Below are positions 11,001 through 18,395 of a stretch of 64,000 nucleotides of DNA, one piece after another (position 1 is the stretch's first letter; every line of letters starts with the position of its first letter). The notes under the pieces are model-generated. The model saw nothing but the letters and a program-made list of their open reading frames with translations, ran no database searches and was not told the DNA's origin. The position numbers were made by a program, and so were the translations under genes. Source of the DNA: Acuticoccus sp. MNP-M23 (GTDB lineage: Bacteria > Pseudomonadota > Alphaproteobacteria > Rhizobiales > Amorphaceae); NCBI RefSeq assembly GCF_031195445.1, contig NZ_CP133480.1, forward strand, positions 4,580,501 to 4,644,500, given 5' to 3'.

Positions 11001-11388
11001 GCCGCACCGACCGTCCGGTAAAGCCCTGCAACACGCTGATCCGCTGAATGGAGGCGGAATAGACGTCTGTGCGCACGCGCACATCATCCACCGTGAGCGC
11101 CACGGCACCGAATTCCAGCTGCACGCCCACCGGCCCCAGAAAGACCGGCGCGCCGAGGGCGGACGTCAGCCGTTCGGCAATCCAGCCGGAGACGGGGATG
11201 CTCACCGGTGAAAGCGATACCCGCACCACCGCGAACACGACCACCGCAGCCATGCCGGCAATGAGCAGCGTCTTGCGGCGCGGCCGGAGCGACAGTTCCG
11301 GCAGCAGCAGAAGAGATGACGGTGCGCGGATGGAGCAGATCTCCTGTGAAGGGTTGCACAGCAGCCGTGGACCTGCGCGGCGAGCCAC
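8068..11388 (-). CDS. AsmA-like / DUF3971 large envelope protein
   Basis: The 1106-aa product has one predicted N-terminal transmembrane helix (about 39-58, TLLIAGMAAVVVFAVVRV) followed by a very long periplasmic beta-rich region, as in YhdP/TamB/AsmA-type proteins, which form elongated grooves thought to move phospholipid between membranes. The C-terminal part (about 950-1106) has the AsmA-like block: D-V-S-T-V-A-G-L, then G-S-A-S-G-V-V-D-L, and finally the LVGTILGGGNKGGLFGVTF stretch. The predicted GTG start at 11388 has only a weak ribosome-binding site, and a start nearer the basic R-P-R-R-K before the membrane helix is possible. It converges on speE and is divergent from bcp. Confidence 0.85.
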   Translation of the reverse strand: MARRAGPRLLCNPSQEICSIRAPSSLLLLPELSLRPRRKTLLIAGMAAVVVFAVVRVSLSPVSIPVSGWIAERLTSALGAPVFLGPVGVQLEFGAVALTVDDVRVRTDVYSASIQRISVLQGFTGRSVRLKGPAVRLDPSQGQTGSPPPVPHPDAAIQALDAGLGAIGTLARENGLHSLNVEDGRLDIVSAGRPINEARVFQAVSADFQLSDPAALSGRIEAVGADGTVSTSVTRMRDKGGARTLTLALNGMTPKDITRVQPVRSGLAIDAAFTGRLSEDGAVMAADLDVSVGPGVFVFGKDPPRAIDRAGFTLTRADDGASFRLHGAQLDAGNTHVALAGTLVPSQDPAAMWDFSLETSEAIFDAPDVNLPPVVPSALTAVGRLDLEGRAIHFDAVRAAAQNGSFDGIFTFDYSEKGPTLTGAARIGPSTIATLLGAWPPVVAHEPRTATLETVLGGMVGGAEFQFALTPLELDGDPATNDMIEGGLSVDLSFVGATFATPELPVAVGKASGAMRLRDKAFSVRIDRGVIGAGEGGTIAVSDGRFTIRDLAASPPEANLSATLEGPVSAVVSLAHELKVPELKKTPLTPDDVEGTIKATVSLNTPLADDVPDEARRWSIDARLTNAGSKVPIAGQTFTDANVEVLINRLRLAARGRAKIDGLTVDVNYSEIFDGEKSGAARFVLTDKDRRARGFDTGATLTGPVTVTLEQGAEETNSFTADLTEAAVALPVYAKRAGTTLTAAGDVRGEAPELSIDNLRVTGRNVRIEGAVDVRDGALARASFGTFALAEGDDARIEVSKDGNGLTATFDAAQFDARQLLKGLKTGSTAGTKPQNPGADSLGPLTVNADVARLRISDVSTVAGLTVAARYAGNRVQKLSASGKLDDVNAGSFAVEIGAAENRTRRMQVDIAELGRLLSAFDIYKRMRGGRTKLDARLDDDGVISGRLVADQFVLTNEKSLEKILQQARASNASMSATSGTARVRSNQAIDGMSFERLAVDFTKRGDIISVNEAIVRGPIMGGSASGVVDLSKKSVLLNGTLIPAYGVNNLFGRVPLVGTILGGGNKGGLFGVTFRLVGPIDNPQLVLNPMSAIAPGIFRKIFEFR

Positions 11389-11451
11389 TTCACTCTACCC
11401 CCCGCGCCTCGTATCAGACGATGATGATCCTCTCAGCAAGGAAAACGGCTT

Positions 11452-11919
11452 ATGAACGAACCCGGCGAAGGGACCCAGGCTCCCGACTTCACCCTCCCCG
11501 GTGACAACGGGTCTGAAATCGCGCTGGCCAGCCACCGCGGCTCGCCGGTGATCGTGTATTTCTACCCGAAAGACAACACCTCCGGGTGCACCAAACAAGC
11601 CGAAGCCTTCAACGCTCATTACGGCGAATTTCTGGACGCCGGTGTGACGATTATCGGCATTTCGCCTGACCCGGTGGCCAGCCACGACAAATTCAAGGCG
11701 AAGTACGACCTCGCCTTCCCCCTCGCGTCCGACGAGACCACCGACGTTGCGACCGCCTACGGGGTGTGGAAGGAAAAATCCATGTACGGGCGGAAATACA
11801 TGGGGGTGGAGCGCTCCACATTCCTCATCGCCAGGGACGGCACCATTGCCAAGGCGTGGCGCAAGGTGAAGGTGCCCGGGCACGCCGAAGCGGTGCTGAA
11901 GGCGGTTCAGGAGCTTTAG
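11452..11919 (+). CDS. bcp: thioredoxin-dependent thiol peroxidase, 1-Cys type
   Basis: This AhpC/TSA-fold peroxiredoxin (155 aa) reduces hydrogen peroxide and organic hydroperoxides. It shows the Bcp signature VIVYFYPKDNTSGCTKQA, with the peroxidatic cysteine at Cys46, and a C-terminal K-V-P-G-H-A-E segment. In E. coli Bcp a resolving cysteine lies five residues after the peroxidatic one; here that position is Glu-Ala and the protein contains no second cysteine, so it must work as a 1-Cys enzyme resolved by an external thiol. The start has AAGGAA upstream. The next gene begins 8 bp after the stop. Confidence 0.95.
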   Translation: MNEPGEGTQAPDFTLPGDNGSEIALASHRGSPVIVYFYPKDNTSGCTKQAEAFNAHYGEFLDAGVTIIGISPDPVASHDKFKAKYDLAFPLASDETTDVATAYGVWKEKSMYGRKYMGVERSTFLIARDGTIAKAWRKVKVPGHAEAVLKAVQEL

Positions 11920-11927
11920 GCGAGCCG

Positions 11928-12752
11928 GTGGGAGCGCCCGCATTCCAGTCCCTCGCGGAGGCCGCCGCGCGGATCGTCGGCGCGGCGGACCCTGAGCGCA
12001 AGGTGGCGCTGACGCGCGCTGCCGCGGCCGCATGGCGCGGGCGGACGCTTTCGCTCTCGCGCGGGCTGCTCGACCCGCCAATGCCGCGGCGGCCCGGCCG
12101 CCCGGAGCGCCCTGCCCTGATGCCGCCGCGTGACGTGCCCCGCCGCGGATTTGGCACCACCGCCGGGCGCACCGCCTTCATGCATGCCATTGCCCACATC
12201 GAGCTGAATGCCATCGACCTCGCATGGGACATTGTCGGCCGGTTTGCCCATGTGCAGATGCCGCGCTCCTTCTACGACGACTGGGTGCGCGTCGGCGCTG
12301 AGGAGGCAGGGCATTTCTCACTTCTGGCAGCGCGGATGGCAGAGTTCGATACCGTCTACGGCGACCATCCGGCCCACGACGGGCTGTGGGAGGCGGCAGA
12401 GGCCACCGAGGGCGACCTTTTGGCGCGGCTTGCCATCGTGCCTCTGGTGCTGGAAGCGCGCGGACTGGATGTGACGCCGTCCATGGTCACAAAATTCACC
12501 GCATTGGGCGATACCGAATCGGCCGCCGTCCTCAACCGGATCTACGAGGATGAGAAAGGCCACGTCTATGTGGGGGCCGCCTGGTTCCGCTATCTTTGCG
12601 ACCGGCAGGGCCTTGCGGCGGAGCCGACATTTCACGCCATGGTACGTCGCCACTTCCGCGGCGGGCTGAAGCCGCCGTTCAACGACAAGGCTCGCTCCGC
12701 AGCATGCCTCACGCCGGGCTTCTACCGGCCGATGGAAACCATCCGCACATGA
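11928..12752 (+). CDS. DUF455 ferritin-like domain protein
   Basis: This 274-aa protein belongs to the DUF455 family, whose fold is a ferritin-like four-helix bundle. The expected carboxylate/histidine metal ligands are visible in repeated helices: HAIAHIELNAIDLAWD, GAEEAGHFSLLAARM, PLVLEARGLDVTPSM and YEDEKGHVYVGAAWF. The GTG start at 11928 is preceded by AGGAG about 14 bases upstream, within the end of bcp, and sits 8 bp after the bcp stop; a longer frame running through bcp is an artefact. Its stop overlaps the start of the extensin-like gene in ATGA. A diiron or redox function is inferred from the fold. Confidence 0.88.
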   Translation: MGAPAFQSLAEAAARIVGAADPERKVALTRAAAAAWRGRTLSLSRGLLDPPMPRRPGRPERPALMPPRDVPRRGFGTTAGRTAFMHAIAHIELNAIDLAWDIVGRFAHVQMPRSFYDDWVRVGAEEAGHFSLLAARMAEFDTVYGDHPAHDGLWEAAEATEGDLLARLAIVPLVLEARGLDVTPSMVTKFTALGDTESAAVLNRIYEDEKGHVYVGAAWFRYLCDRQGLAAEPTFHAMVRRHFRGGLKPPFNDKARSAACLTPGFYRPMETIRT

Positions 12753-13699
12753 CACGCCGCGTTCCGGGTCTCACGGCATTTGCAAAATGCAATTTGATCC
12801 GGGCATGCGTTGGCGCGCTTGCACTTCTGGCAGCCGCAGCGGCCGGTGCGCAGCCTCTGCCCGCGCCAAAGCCGGATGGCCCATTCGCAAAGGCAGCCAC
12901 CGCGCCGCAGTTGCCGGAGCCGCAACGGCCAGGGCGTCCTGTTCCCGTGGCCTCCCCCCGCCCTGCCCCGGCAGCGGAGCCGACCAACGTGGTGGAGCCG
13001 GTGACGACGGCAGCAGCGCAAGCCCCTCCGCCCGCCGAAGGCGCGCCACTCCCGCGCAAGAAGCCCGCGCCGCCTCCGGCCCGCAAGGCGAAGCCGGCTG
13101 CGCTCGCTGCAGCGCCGCAGGCCCCCATCAAGGGCCCGCTCCAGACAATGACGGCAGCCGAAGACCGCGCCTGTCTCGCCGCGTTGAAGCAAGCCGGGGT
13201 CGACTTCCGGCCGCGCGGCGAGATTGCAGAGGGAAAGTGCGGCGCCGAAACACCGCTCGAAATTTCGGCGGTGGGCGGGATCAAATTTTCCACCAACGCG
13301 ACCATGCGCTGCGATGCCGCCCGCGCCACGGCAACGTGGCTGAACAGCGTGGTGGTCCCCGCCGCGGCGCGCCACATGCGCTCTGCCGTGACCAGCGTGC
13401 GGGTGGCGGCCTCCTACCACTGCCGCACGAGGCGCGGGAATGGCCGCAGCAACCGCCTCAGCGAGCATGCGGTCGCCAACGCCATCGACATTTCCGCCGT
13501 GACGTTTGCCAGCGGCGAAACGGTGCCGGTGTCCCTTCGAAGGGGTAATTCGCCGGAACGGAAATTTCAGGCAGAGATCCGAAAGGGAGCCTGCCCGATC
13601 TTTACCACCGTCATCGGGCCCGGCACCAACGCTGCCCATGCCGACCATCTCCACCTCGACCGGGCCTACCGACGGGGCGGCTACCGGATGTGCCGGTAG
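12749..13699 (+). CDS. secreted extensin-like family protein (probable zinc peptidase-like domain)
   Basis: The 316-aa protein has an N-terminal membrane/secretion helix (about 15-33, CVGALALLAAAAAGA), a long Pro/Ala-rich low-complexity linker (about 35-125) and a C-terminal extensin-like domain (about 140-316). That domain carries R-L-S-E-H-A-V-A-N-A-I-D-I and A-H-A-D-H-L-H-L-D, the histidine/aspartate pattern shared with M15-type D,D-carboxypeptidase folds, plus several conserved cysteines. It probably acts on or near peptidoglycan in the periplasm. The ATG at 12749 overlaps the upstream stop (ATGA), so translation is coupled to the DUF455 gene. Confidence 0.85.
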   Translation: MTRRVPGLTAFAKCNLIRACVGALALLAAAAAGAQPLPAPKPDGPFAKAATAPQLPEPQRPGRPVPVASPRPAPAAEPTNVVEPVTTAAAQAPPPAEGAPLPRKKPAPPPARKAKPAALAAAPQAPIKGPLQTMTAAEDRACLAALKQAGVDFRPRGEIAEGKCGAETPLEISAVGGIKFSTNATMRCDAARATATWLNSVVVPAAARHMRSAVTSVRVAASYHCRTRRGNGRSNRLSEHAVANAIDISAVTFASGETVPVSLRRGNSPERKFQAEIRKGACPIFTTVIGPGTNAAHADHLHLDRAYRRGGYRMCR

Positions 13700-13714
13700 C
13701 CGCCCTGTCCGGGG

Positions 13715-14843
13715 TCAGTCGATGTCGGCGACGTCGCCCTCGTCGCCATAGGCGCGCTGGGCAAGAGAGGCTTCCATGAAGGGTGTCAGCTCGCCGTCCA
13801 GAACATCGTCCGGCGAGGTGCTTTCAACGCCCGTGCGCAGGTCTTTCACCAGCTGATAGGGCTGAAGGACGTAGGAGCGGATCTGGTGGCCCCAGCCGAT
13901 GTCCGTCTTGGAATCGGCCTCGGCCTGTGCCGCGTCCTCGCGCTTCTTCAGCTCGGCTTCGTAAAGGCGGGCGCGCAGCATGTCCCACGCTGTGGCGCGG
14001 TTCTTGTGCTGTGAACGCTCGTTCTGGCACGCCACCACAATGCCGGTTGGCGTGTGGGTGAGGCGCACGGCCGAATCGGTGGTGTTGACGTGCTGGCCGC
14101 CAGAACCGGAGGCGCGGTAGGTGTCCACCCGCACTTCGCTCTCGTTGATCTCGATGTTGATGGTGTCGTCCACCACCGGGTAGATCCACACCGAAGCGAA
14201 GCTGGTGTGCCGGCGCGCCGCCGAATCGTATGGCGAAATGCGCACGAGACGGTGGACGCCGGACTCGGTCTTCAGCCAGCCATAGGCGTTCTCGCCCTTC
14301 ACTTCGAGCGTGGCGGACTTGATGCCCGCCTCTTCGCCGTCCTGATATTCCAGCGTGTTGACCTTGAAGCCAGCCGCCTCCGCCCAGCGCACATACATGC
14401 GCAGGAGCATCGACGCCCAGTCCTGGGACTCGGTGCCGCCGGCGCCTGAATGCACCTCGATATAGGCATCGTTGCGGTCGGCCTCGCCGGACAGAAGCGC
14501 AGCGATCTGCTTCTTGCCGAGGTCCTTCTTCAGCTGCAGGAGCGCGGCTTCGGCGTCCGTGACGACGGTCTGGTCGTCTTCCATCTCGCCAAGCTCGATC
14601 AGCTCGACGGCGTCGTTCATCTCCTGCTCGATGCCGTTGATGGTGTTGATCTGCGTTTCGAGCGACTGGCGCTCCTGCATCAGCTTTTGCGCGCGCGACG
14701 GGTCATCCCACAGCGAGGGGTTTTCGGCGCTGGCGTTCAGCTCTTCGAGGCGTTTCTGGGCGTTGTCCCAGTCAAAGATGCCTCCTCAGCAGGCTTACGG
14801 CCTGCTTGATTTCGTCGACGAGGTTTTCCGTCTCGGTTCTCAA
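13715..14843 (-). CDS. prfB: peptide chain release factor 2, with programmed +1 frameshift
   Basis: RF2 recognises UAA and UGA stop codons and triggers peptide release. The main frame contains the G-G-Q motif (S-G-S-G-G-Q-H-V-N at about residue 245) and the [11 protein letters not shown] segment. The true gene begins upstream in another frame: a TTG at 14841-14843, with AAGGAG six bases upstream, encodes 23 residues ending S-L-L-R-R-H-L, then an in-frame TGA (14772-14774). Skipping one base there continues into D-W-D-N-A-Q-K-R-L, the normal RF2 N-terminal helix, giving about 375 aa. The AGGAGG element and CTT-TGA-C slip site are described separately. RF2 therefore regulates its own synthesis. 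Confidence 0.96.
14771..14786 (-). promoter_or_regulatory. prfB programmed +1 frameshift site
   Basis: On the minus strand the sequence reads AGGAGGCATCTTTGAC. It contains an internal Shine-Dalgarno-like AGGAGG, three bases, then the slippery CTT codon followed by the UGA stop and C. This matches the E. coli arrangement (AGGGGG, TAT, CTT, TGA, C). When RF2 is scarce, slow termination at UGA lets the ribosome shift +1 and make full-length RF2. Confidence 0.95.
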
Positions 14844-14919
14844 CGGATACTCCTTGCTCAGATGTTGATTGAGAGCTTTATATTAAGGCAATATTTGACG
14901 TGACAGAGGCGAAGTGTCG

Positions 14920-15237
14920 ATGCGGTTTGCCCGTCCAACTCTAGTGGCTTGTCTAACGCTACTCGCGTTCGGATGGCAACTCTCCCTGCCATCCGCGTTG
15001 GCGGGCTGCAAGGGCTGCGGCTGCAAAGGTGGGCCCGGCTTTCGTGAAGACAGCTCTGGCGATTGCGTCGGCTGGGCCAACATCAAATCCGCTTGCGGTT
15101 CACCACCGACTAATTGCTGCACGCATGAGGGCATAACCGACGATGCTATCGTTACCGCCATAGTGCGCGATATGCCTGTCAATCCGGCAGTTTCGATTTG
15201 CGAGCATGACCAGAGTGATGGAAAGCCTGCGTCCTAA
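14920..15237 (+). CDS. small secreted cysteine-rich protein, unknown
   Basis: The 105-aa product has a clear signal peptide (MRFARPTLVACLTLLAFGWQ and on to an A-L-A cleavage site near residue 28). The mature part of about 77 residues holds nine cysteines, clustered as G-C-K-G-C-G-C-K at its N-terminus and again as N-C-C further on, suggesting disulfide bonding or metal binding in the periplasm. I favour the ATG at 14920 (GAGG 10 bases upstream); a GTG at 14914 would add two residues. It is divergent from prfB, with only about 75 bp between start codons. I do not recognise the family and it may be a lineage-specific gene. Confidence 0.6.
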   Translation: MRFARPTLVACLTLLAFGWQLSLPSALAGCKGCGCKGGPGFREDSSGDCVGWANIKSACGSPPTNCCTHEGITDDAIVTAIVRDMPVNPAVSICEHDQSDGKPAS

Positions 15238-15257
15238 CCCTGCTAATCAAACGGGCT

Positions 15258-15737
15258 TCAGGCGAGGCCTGCTTCCGGGCAGGTTGCGGGGCGGTCGGCC
15301 AGCCAGAACCTTGCGTCCCAGCCGGTGCCGGTGAGGCGGTTCATGTAGCTGGCGTTGGGCGTGGTGCGCGGACCGGTGAAATACAGGTCGAAGCAGTTTT
15401 CCGAGCGCTGCCAGACCTCAAAACAGCCAGTATCCATAGGTTGGTCGTAGGCAAAGCATATCTCGCCGTTCTCGATCCGGTAGACACCCGCCGTCTTCCA
15501 CTTGTCGTCCTGATATTGCGTCGTCATGTCGGCGCGCAGCTCCTCGAAGAAGCGCATCCCGTCATTGTAGACGCCCTCGGTCGGGTGGCCGCGCAAGATT
15601 GTCTGCAACGCGCCATCGTCAAGCTGGCGCCACAGACTGCCTCGGTCCCCCGTCCGGCTCATGGCCGGGACCGCGCTCGAAAGCACGGCCAAGGCCAGCA
15701 AGGCCAGGGCCACCGGGTGGCGGAGACGTCCGGTCAC
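15258..15737 (-). CDS. secreted hypothetical protein
   Basis: This 159-aa protein begins with a signal peptide (HPVALALLALAVLSSAVPAM, cleavage near residue 26). The mature domain of about 130 residues contains a Y-Q-D-D-K-W-K-T-A-G-V-Y-R motif followed by I-C-F-A-Y-D, C-F-E-V-W and N-C-F-D-L-Y, with four cysteines likely to form two disulfides. The pattern resembles small periplasmic beta-barrel proteins (DUF995-like) of alphaproteobacteria, but I would not give it a name. It lies 15 bp downstream of the PBP1a gene on the same strand and is probably cotranscribed with it. Confidence 0.75.
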   Translation of the reverse strand: MTGRLRHPVALALLALAVLSSAVPAMSRTGDRGSLWRQLDDGALQTILRGHPTEGVYNDGMRFFEELRADMTTQYQDDKWKTAGVYRIENGEICFAYDQPMDTGCFEVWQRSENCFDLYFTGPRTTPNASYMNRLTGTGWDARFWLADRPATCPEAGLA

Positions 15738-15752
15738 GCCCCGGCCCGCATA

Positions 15753-18236
15753 CTAGTAGAGGCCGCCGGTGCCGGACAGAACCGCCCGTTCCGATTCGCG
15801 CGTGATGCGGCGCTCTGCCGGGGCATTGTCGTTGAGGCCGATGATCGAGAACGTGTCGCCGGGCGCGGTACCGGGCTTGAACGCTTCCAGAATCACACCG
15901 GGGCCCGAACCGGAGACCTGGCGGCCGGACACCCGGTCGATGGGGATGAGCTTGATGCCTTCGGGCGGGCGGAAATCCACCACCGGCGAGCCATCCAGCG
16001 CATTTTGCATGAACTCAAGGAAGATCGGCGCGGCGAGCTGACCGCCGGTGGCGCCCCGGCCCATCGGCTTGGGATCGTCGTAGCCCACGAAGACGCCGGC
16101 CACCATGTCCGGCGTGAAGCCGACGAACCAGGCATCCTTCTCGTCGTTGGTGGTGCCCGTCTTGCCGGCGACCGGACGGCCCAGTGCCTTGACGCGGGTT
16201 GCCGTGCCGCGCTGGACCACGCCTTCCATGATCGAGGTGATCTGGTAGGCGGTCATCGGGTCGAGCACATATTCGCGCTCGTCAATCAGGGTCGGTGCGG
16301 TCTGCTGGTCCCAGGCGAGCACATTGCAGCTGTCGCAGCGGCGGTTGTCATGCCGGAACACGGTGCGGCCGTGGCGGTCCTGAATGCGGTCGATCAGCGT
16401 CGGCTGGAGGCGCTGGCCGCCATTGGCGATGATCGAGTAGGCGCCGACCAGCCGCTTGACGGTGGTTTCGCCCGCGCCGAGCGACATGGGCAGGAACAGG
16501 CCCAGATCGTCATAGATGCCGAAGCGCTCGGCATATTCGGCCACCAGCGGCATACCCATGTCCTTGGCAAGGCGCACGGTCATCACGTTACGCGAGCGTT
16601 CGATGCCGACGCGCAGGGTCGACGGACCGGCAAACTTGCCGCCGTAGTTCTTGGGCCGCCAGATCTCGTTGCCGGCAACAATTTCGATCGGCCCGTCGAG
16701 GATGACGGACGCGGGCGTGTAGCCATTGTCGAGCGCTGCGGCATAGACGAACGGTTTGAACGAGGAGCCCGGCTGCCGGTAGGCCTGCGTGGCGCGGTTA
16801 AACTCGGACGCGGCAAAGCTGAAGCCGCCCTGAAGGGCAAGCACGCGGCCCGTGTGGGGGTCCATCACCAGAATGGCGCCCTGGATCTTCGGCAACTGGC
16901 GCAGCGTCCAGCGGTCGCCGCCCTCGGGTGATTTCTGCACATAGACGGCATCGCCGGGCGACACGAAGTCGCTCACACGGCTCATGCCGCGGTAGCGCTC
17001 CGACCCGTCGCGCGTACCGCGCCGCCACGGAATGTCCGCCGACGTGATGCGACCGCGGTCCCGGCTGGTGGAAATGGCGCCCCACACTTCCCGCCCCGGC
17101 CGCAGGCCGATGTCGGCCTCATTGCCATTGACGGAAAGGACAATGGCCACCTGCCATTCCGGCACGTCAGCCAGCGGCGAAACCGCGTCGATGACCGGCC
17201 CCCAGTCTGCATCGGCGGTGAAGTTCTCCAGCTCCTTCACCGGACCGCGCCAGCCGGTGCGCTGAATGTCGATCTTCGTCAGACCGTCCATCAGTGCCTT
17301 GCGGGCCATTTCCTGCAGCTCCGGATCCAGCGAGGTGCGGACCGACAGGCCGCCACCATAAAGGCTGTCCTCGCCATAAAGGTCGATCAGCTCGCGGCGG
17401 ACTTCTTCGGCAAAATACTCCGACGCGAACAAGAACTGCGACCGGCCGCGCGGCTTGACGCGCAGCGGCTCGGCCACCGCCTCGCGGTGTTCCTCGGGCG
17501 TGATGACGCCGTCCACCATCATCCGCTCCAGCACCCAGTTGCGGCGCTCGATGGCGCGCTCGGGCTCACGGAACGGGTGGTAGTTGTTGGGCGCCTTGGG
17601 GAGCGCGGCAAGGTACGCGGTTTCCGCCAGCGACAGTTCGTGGACCGACTTGTCGAAGTAGACGAGCGCTGCGGCGGCAACGCCGTAGGCGCCGAGGCCG
17701 AGATAGATTTCGTTGAGGTAACGCTCCAGGATCTCGTCCTTGGAGAAAGCGGCCTCGATGCGCAGCGACAGGATCGCCTCCTTCACCTTGCGCTCGTAGC
17801 TGACCTCGTTGGTGAGGAGGAAGTTCTTGGCCACCTGCTGGGTGATGGTGGAGGCGCCGACGGGCCGCGAGTCCGACCCGCGGTTGCGCAGGTTGGTGAG
17901 CAGCGCGCGGATGATCGCCTGCGGGTCGACACCGGAGTGCTCGTAAAAGCCCGAATCCTCGGCCGACAGGAACGCATCGCGGATGCGCACCGGAATTGCC
18001 TGGATCGGCAGGAACAGCCGCCGCTCGCGTGAATATTCGGCCACCATCGATCCATCGGCGGCATGGATGCGCGTCATCACAGGGGGTTCGTAGTCGCGCA
18101 GCTTGTTCACGCTGGGCAGGCTGCTCGACATCTGGGCGATGTAAATGCCGATACCAGCGGCAACCAGAATTCCCATGACGGAACCAATTGAAACCAGATA
18201 GCCGAGGAAGCCGACAAGAAGTCTAATCACGGTCAC
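15753..18236 (-). CDS. mrcA: penicillin-binding protein 1A, bifunctional transglycosylase/transpeptidase
   Basis: The class A PBP (827 aa) polymerises glycan strands and cross-links peptides at the periplasmic face of the inner membrane. A single N-terminal membrane helix (about 5-30) is followed by the GT51 domain with the catalytic A-E-D-S-G-F-Y-E-H motif and T-Q-Q-V-A-K-N-F. The transpeptidase domain has S-S-F-K near residue 490 (SxxK), S-R-N and K-T-G-T-T near 690. An OB-like insertion lies between the two. Starts at GTG 18236 or GTG 18230 (GGAGG just upstream of both) are equally likely. It is downstream of the amidase gene, on the same strand, in the rne / amidase / PBP1a / prfB arrangement seen in Hyphomicrobiales. 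Confidence 0.96.
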   Translation of the reverse strand: MTVIRLLVGFLGYLVSIGSVMGILVAAGIGIYIAQMSSSLPSVNKLRDYEPPVMTRIHAADGSMVAEYSRERRLFLPIQAIPVRIRDAFLSAEDSGFYEHSGVDPQAIIRALLTNLRNRGSDSRPVGASTITQQVAKNFLLTNEVSYERKVKEAILSLRIEAAFSKDEILERYLNEIYLGLGAYGVAAAALVYFDKSVHELSLAETAYLAALPKAPNNYHPFREPERAIERRNWVLERMMVDGVITPEEHREAVAEPLRVKPRGRSQFLFASEYFAEEVRRELIDLYGEDSLYGGGLSVRTSLDPELQEMARKALMDGLTKIDIQRTGWRGPVKELENFTADADWGPVIDAVSPLADVPEWQVAIVLSVNGNEADIGLRPGREVWGAISTSRDRGRITSADIPWRRGTRDGSERYRGMSRVSDFVSPGDAVYVQKSPEGGDRWTLRQLPKIQGAILVMDPHTGRVLALQGGFSFAASEFNRATQAYRQPGSSFKPFVYAAALDNGYTPASVILDGPIEIVAGNEIWRPKNYGGKFAGPSTLRVGIERSRNVMTVRLAKDMGMPLVAEYAERFGIYDDLGLFLPMSLGAGETTVKRLVGAYSIIANGGQRLQPTLIDRIQDRHGRTVFRHDNRRCDSCNVLAWDQQTAPTLIDEREYVLDPMTAYQITSIMEGVVQRGTATRVKALGRPVAGKTGTTNDEKDAWFVGFTPDMVAGVFVGYDDPKPMGRGATGGQLAAPIFLEFMQNALDGSPVVDFRPPEGIKLIPIDRVSGRQVSGSGPGVILEAFKPGTAPGDTFSIIGLNDNAPAERRITRESERAVLSGTGGLY

Positions 18237-18395
18237 ACGCCTCCAAGAAGGGTTGCGGCCCGGGCGCTCCGTTTGCGCCCACCGGCTCTGCGTACGGCCC
18301 GCGTCTCTTCGCAGTGCCGCCCGTCGCTTGTCCCATGGACAGTTCGGGTACTGGAAATGGCCGTGAGCTTCAAGCGCATTGCACAGATCCCCGTG

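Noticed and set aside
11766-11927. Extended N-terminus for the DUF455 gene running through bcp
   Set aside because: It overlaps a complete peroxiredoxin gene in another frame; the GTG at 11928 starts the homologous part.
13715-14680. prfB starting at the ATG at 14680
   Set aside because: That start lacks the conserved N-terminal helix; the TTG at 14843 with AAGGAG and the frameshift site explain the full protein.
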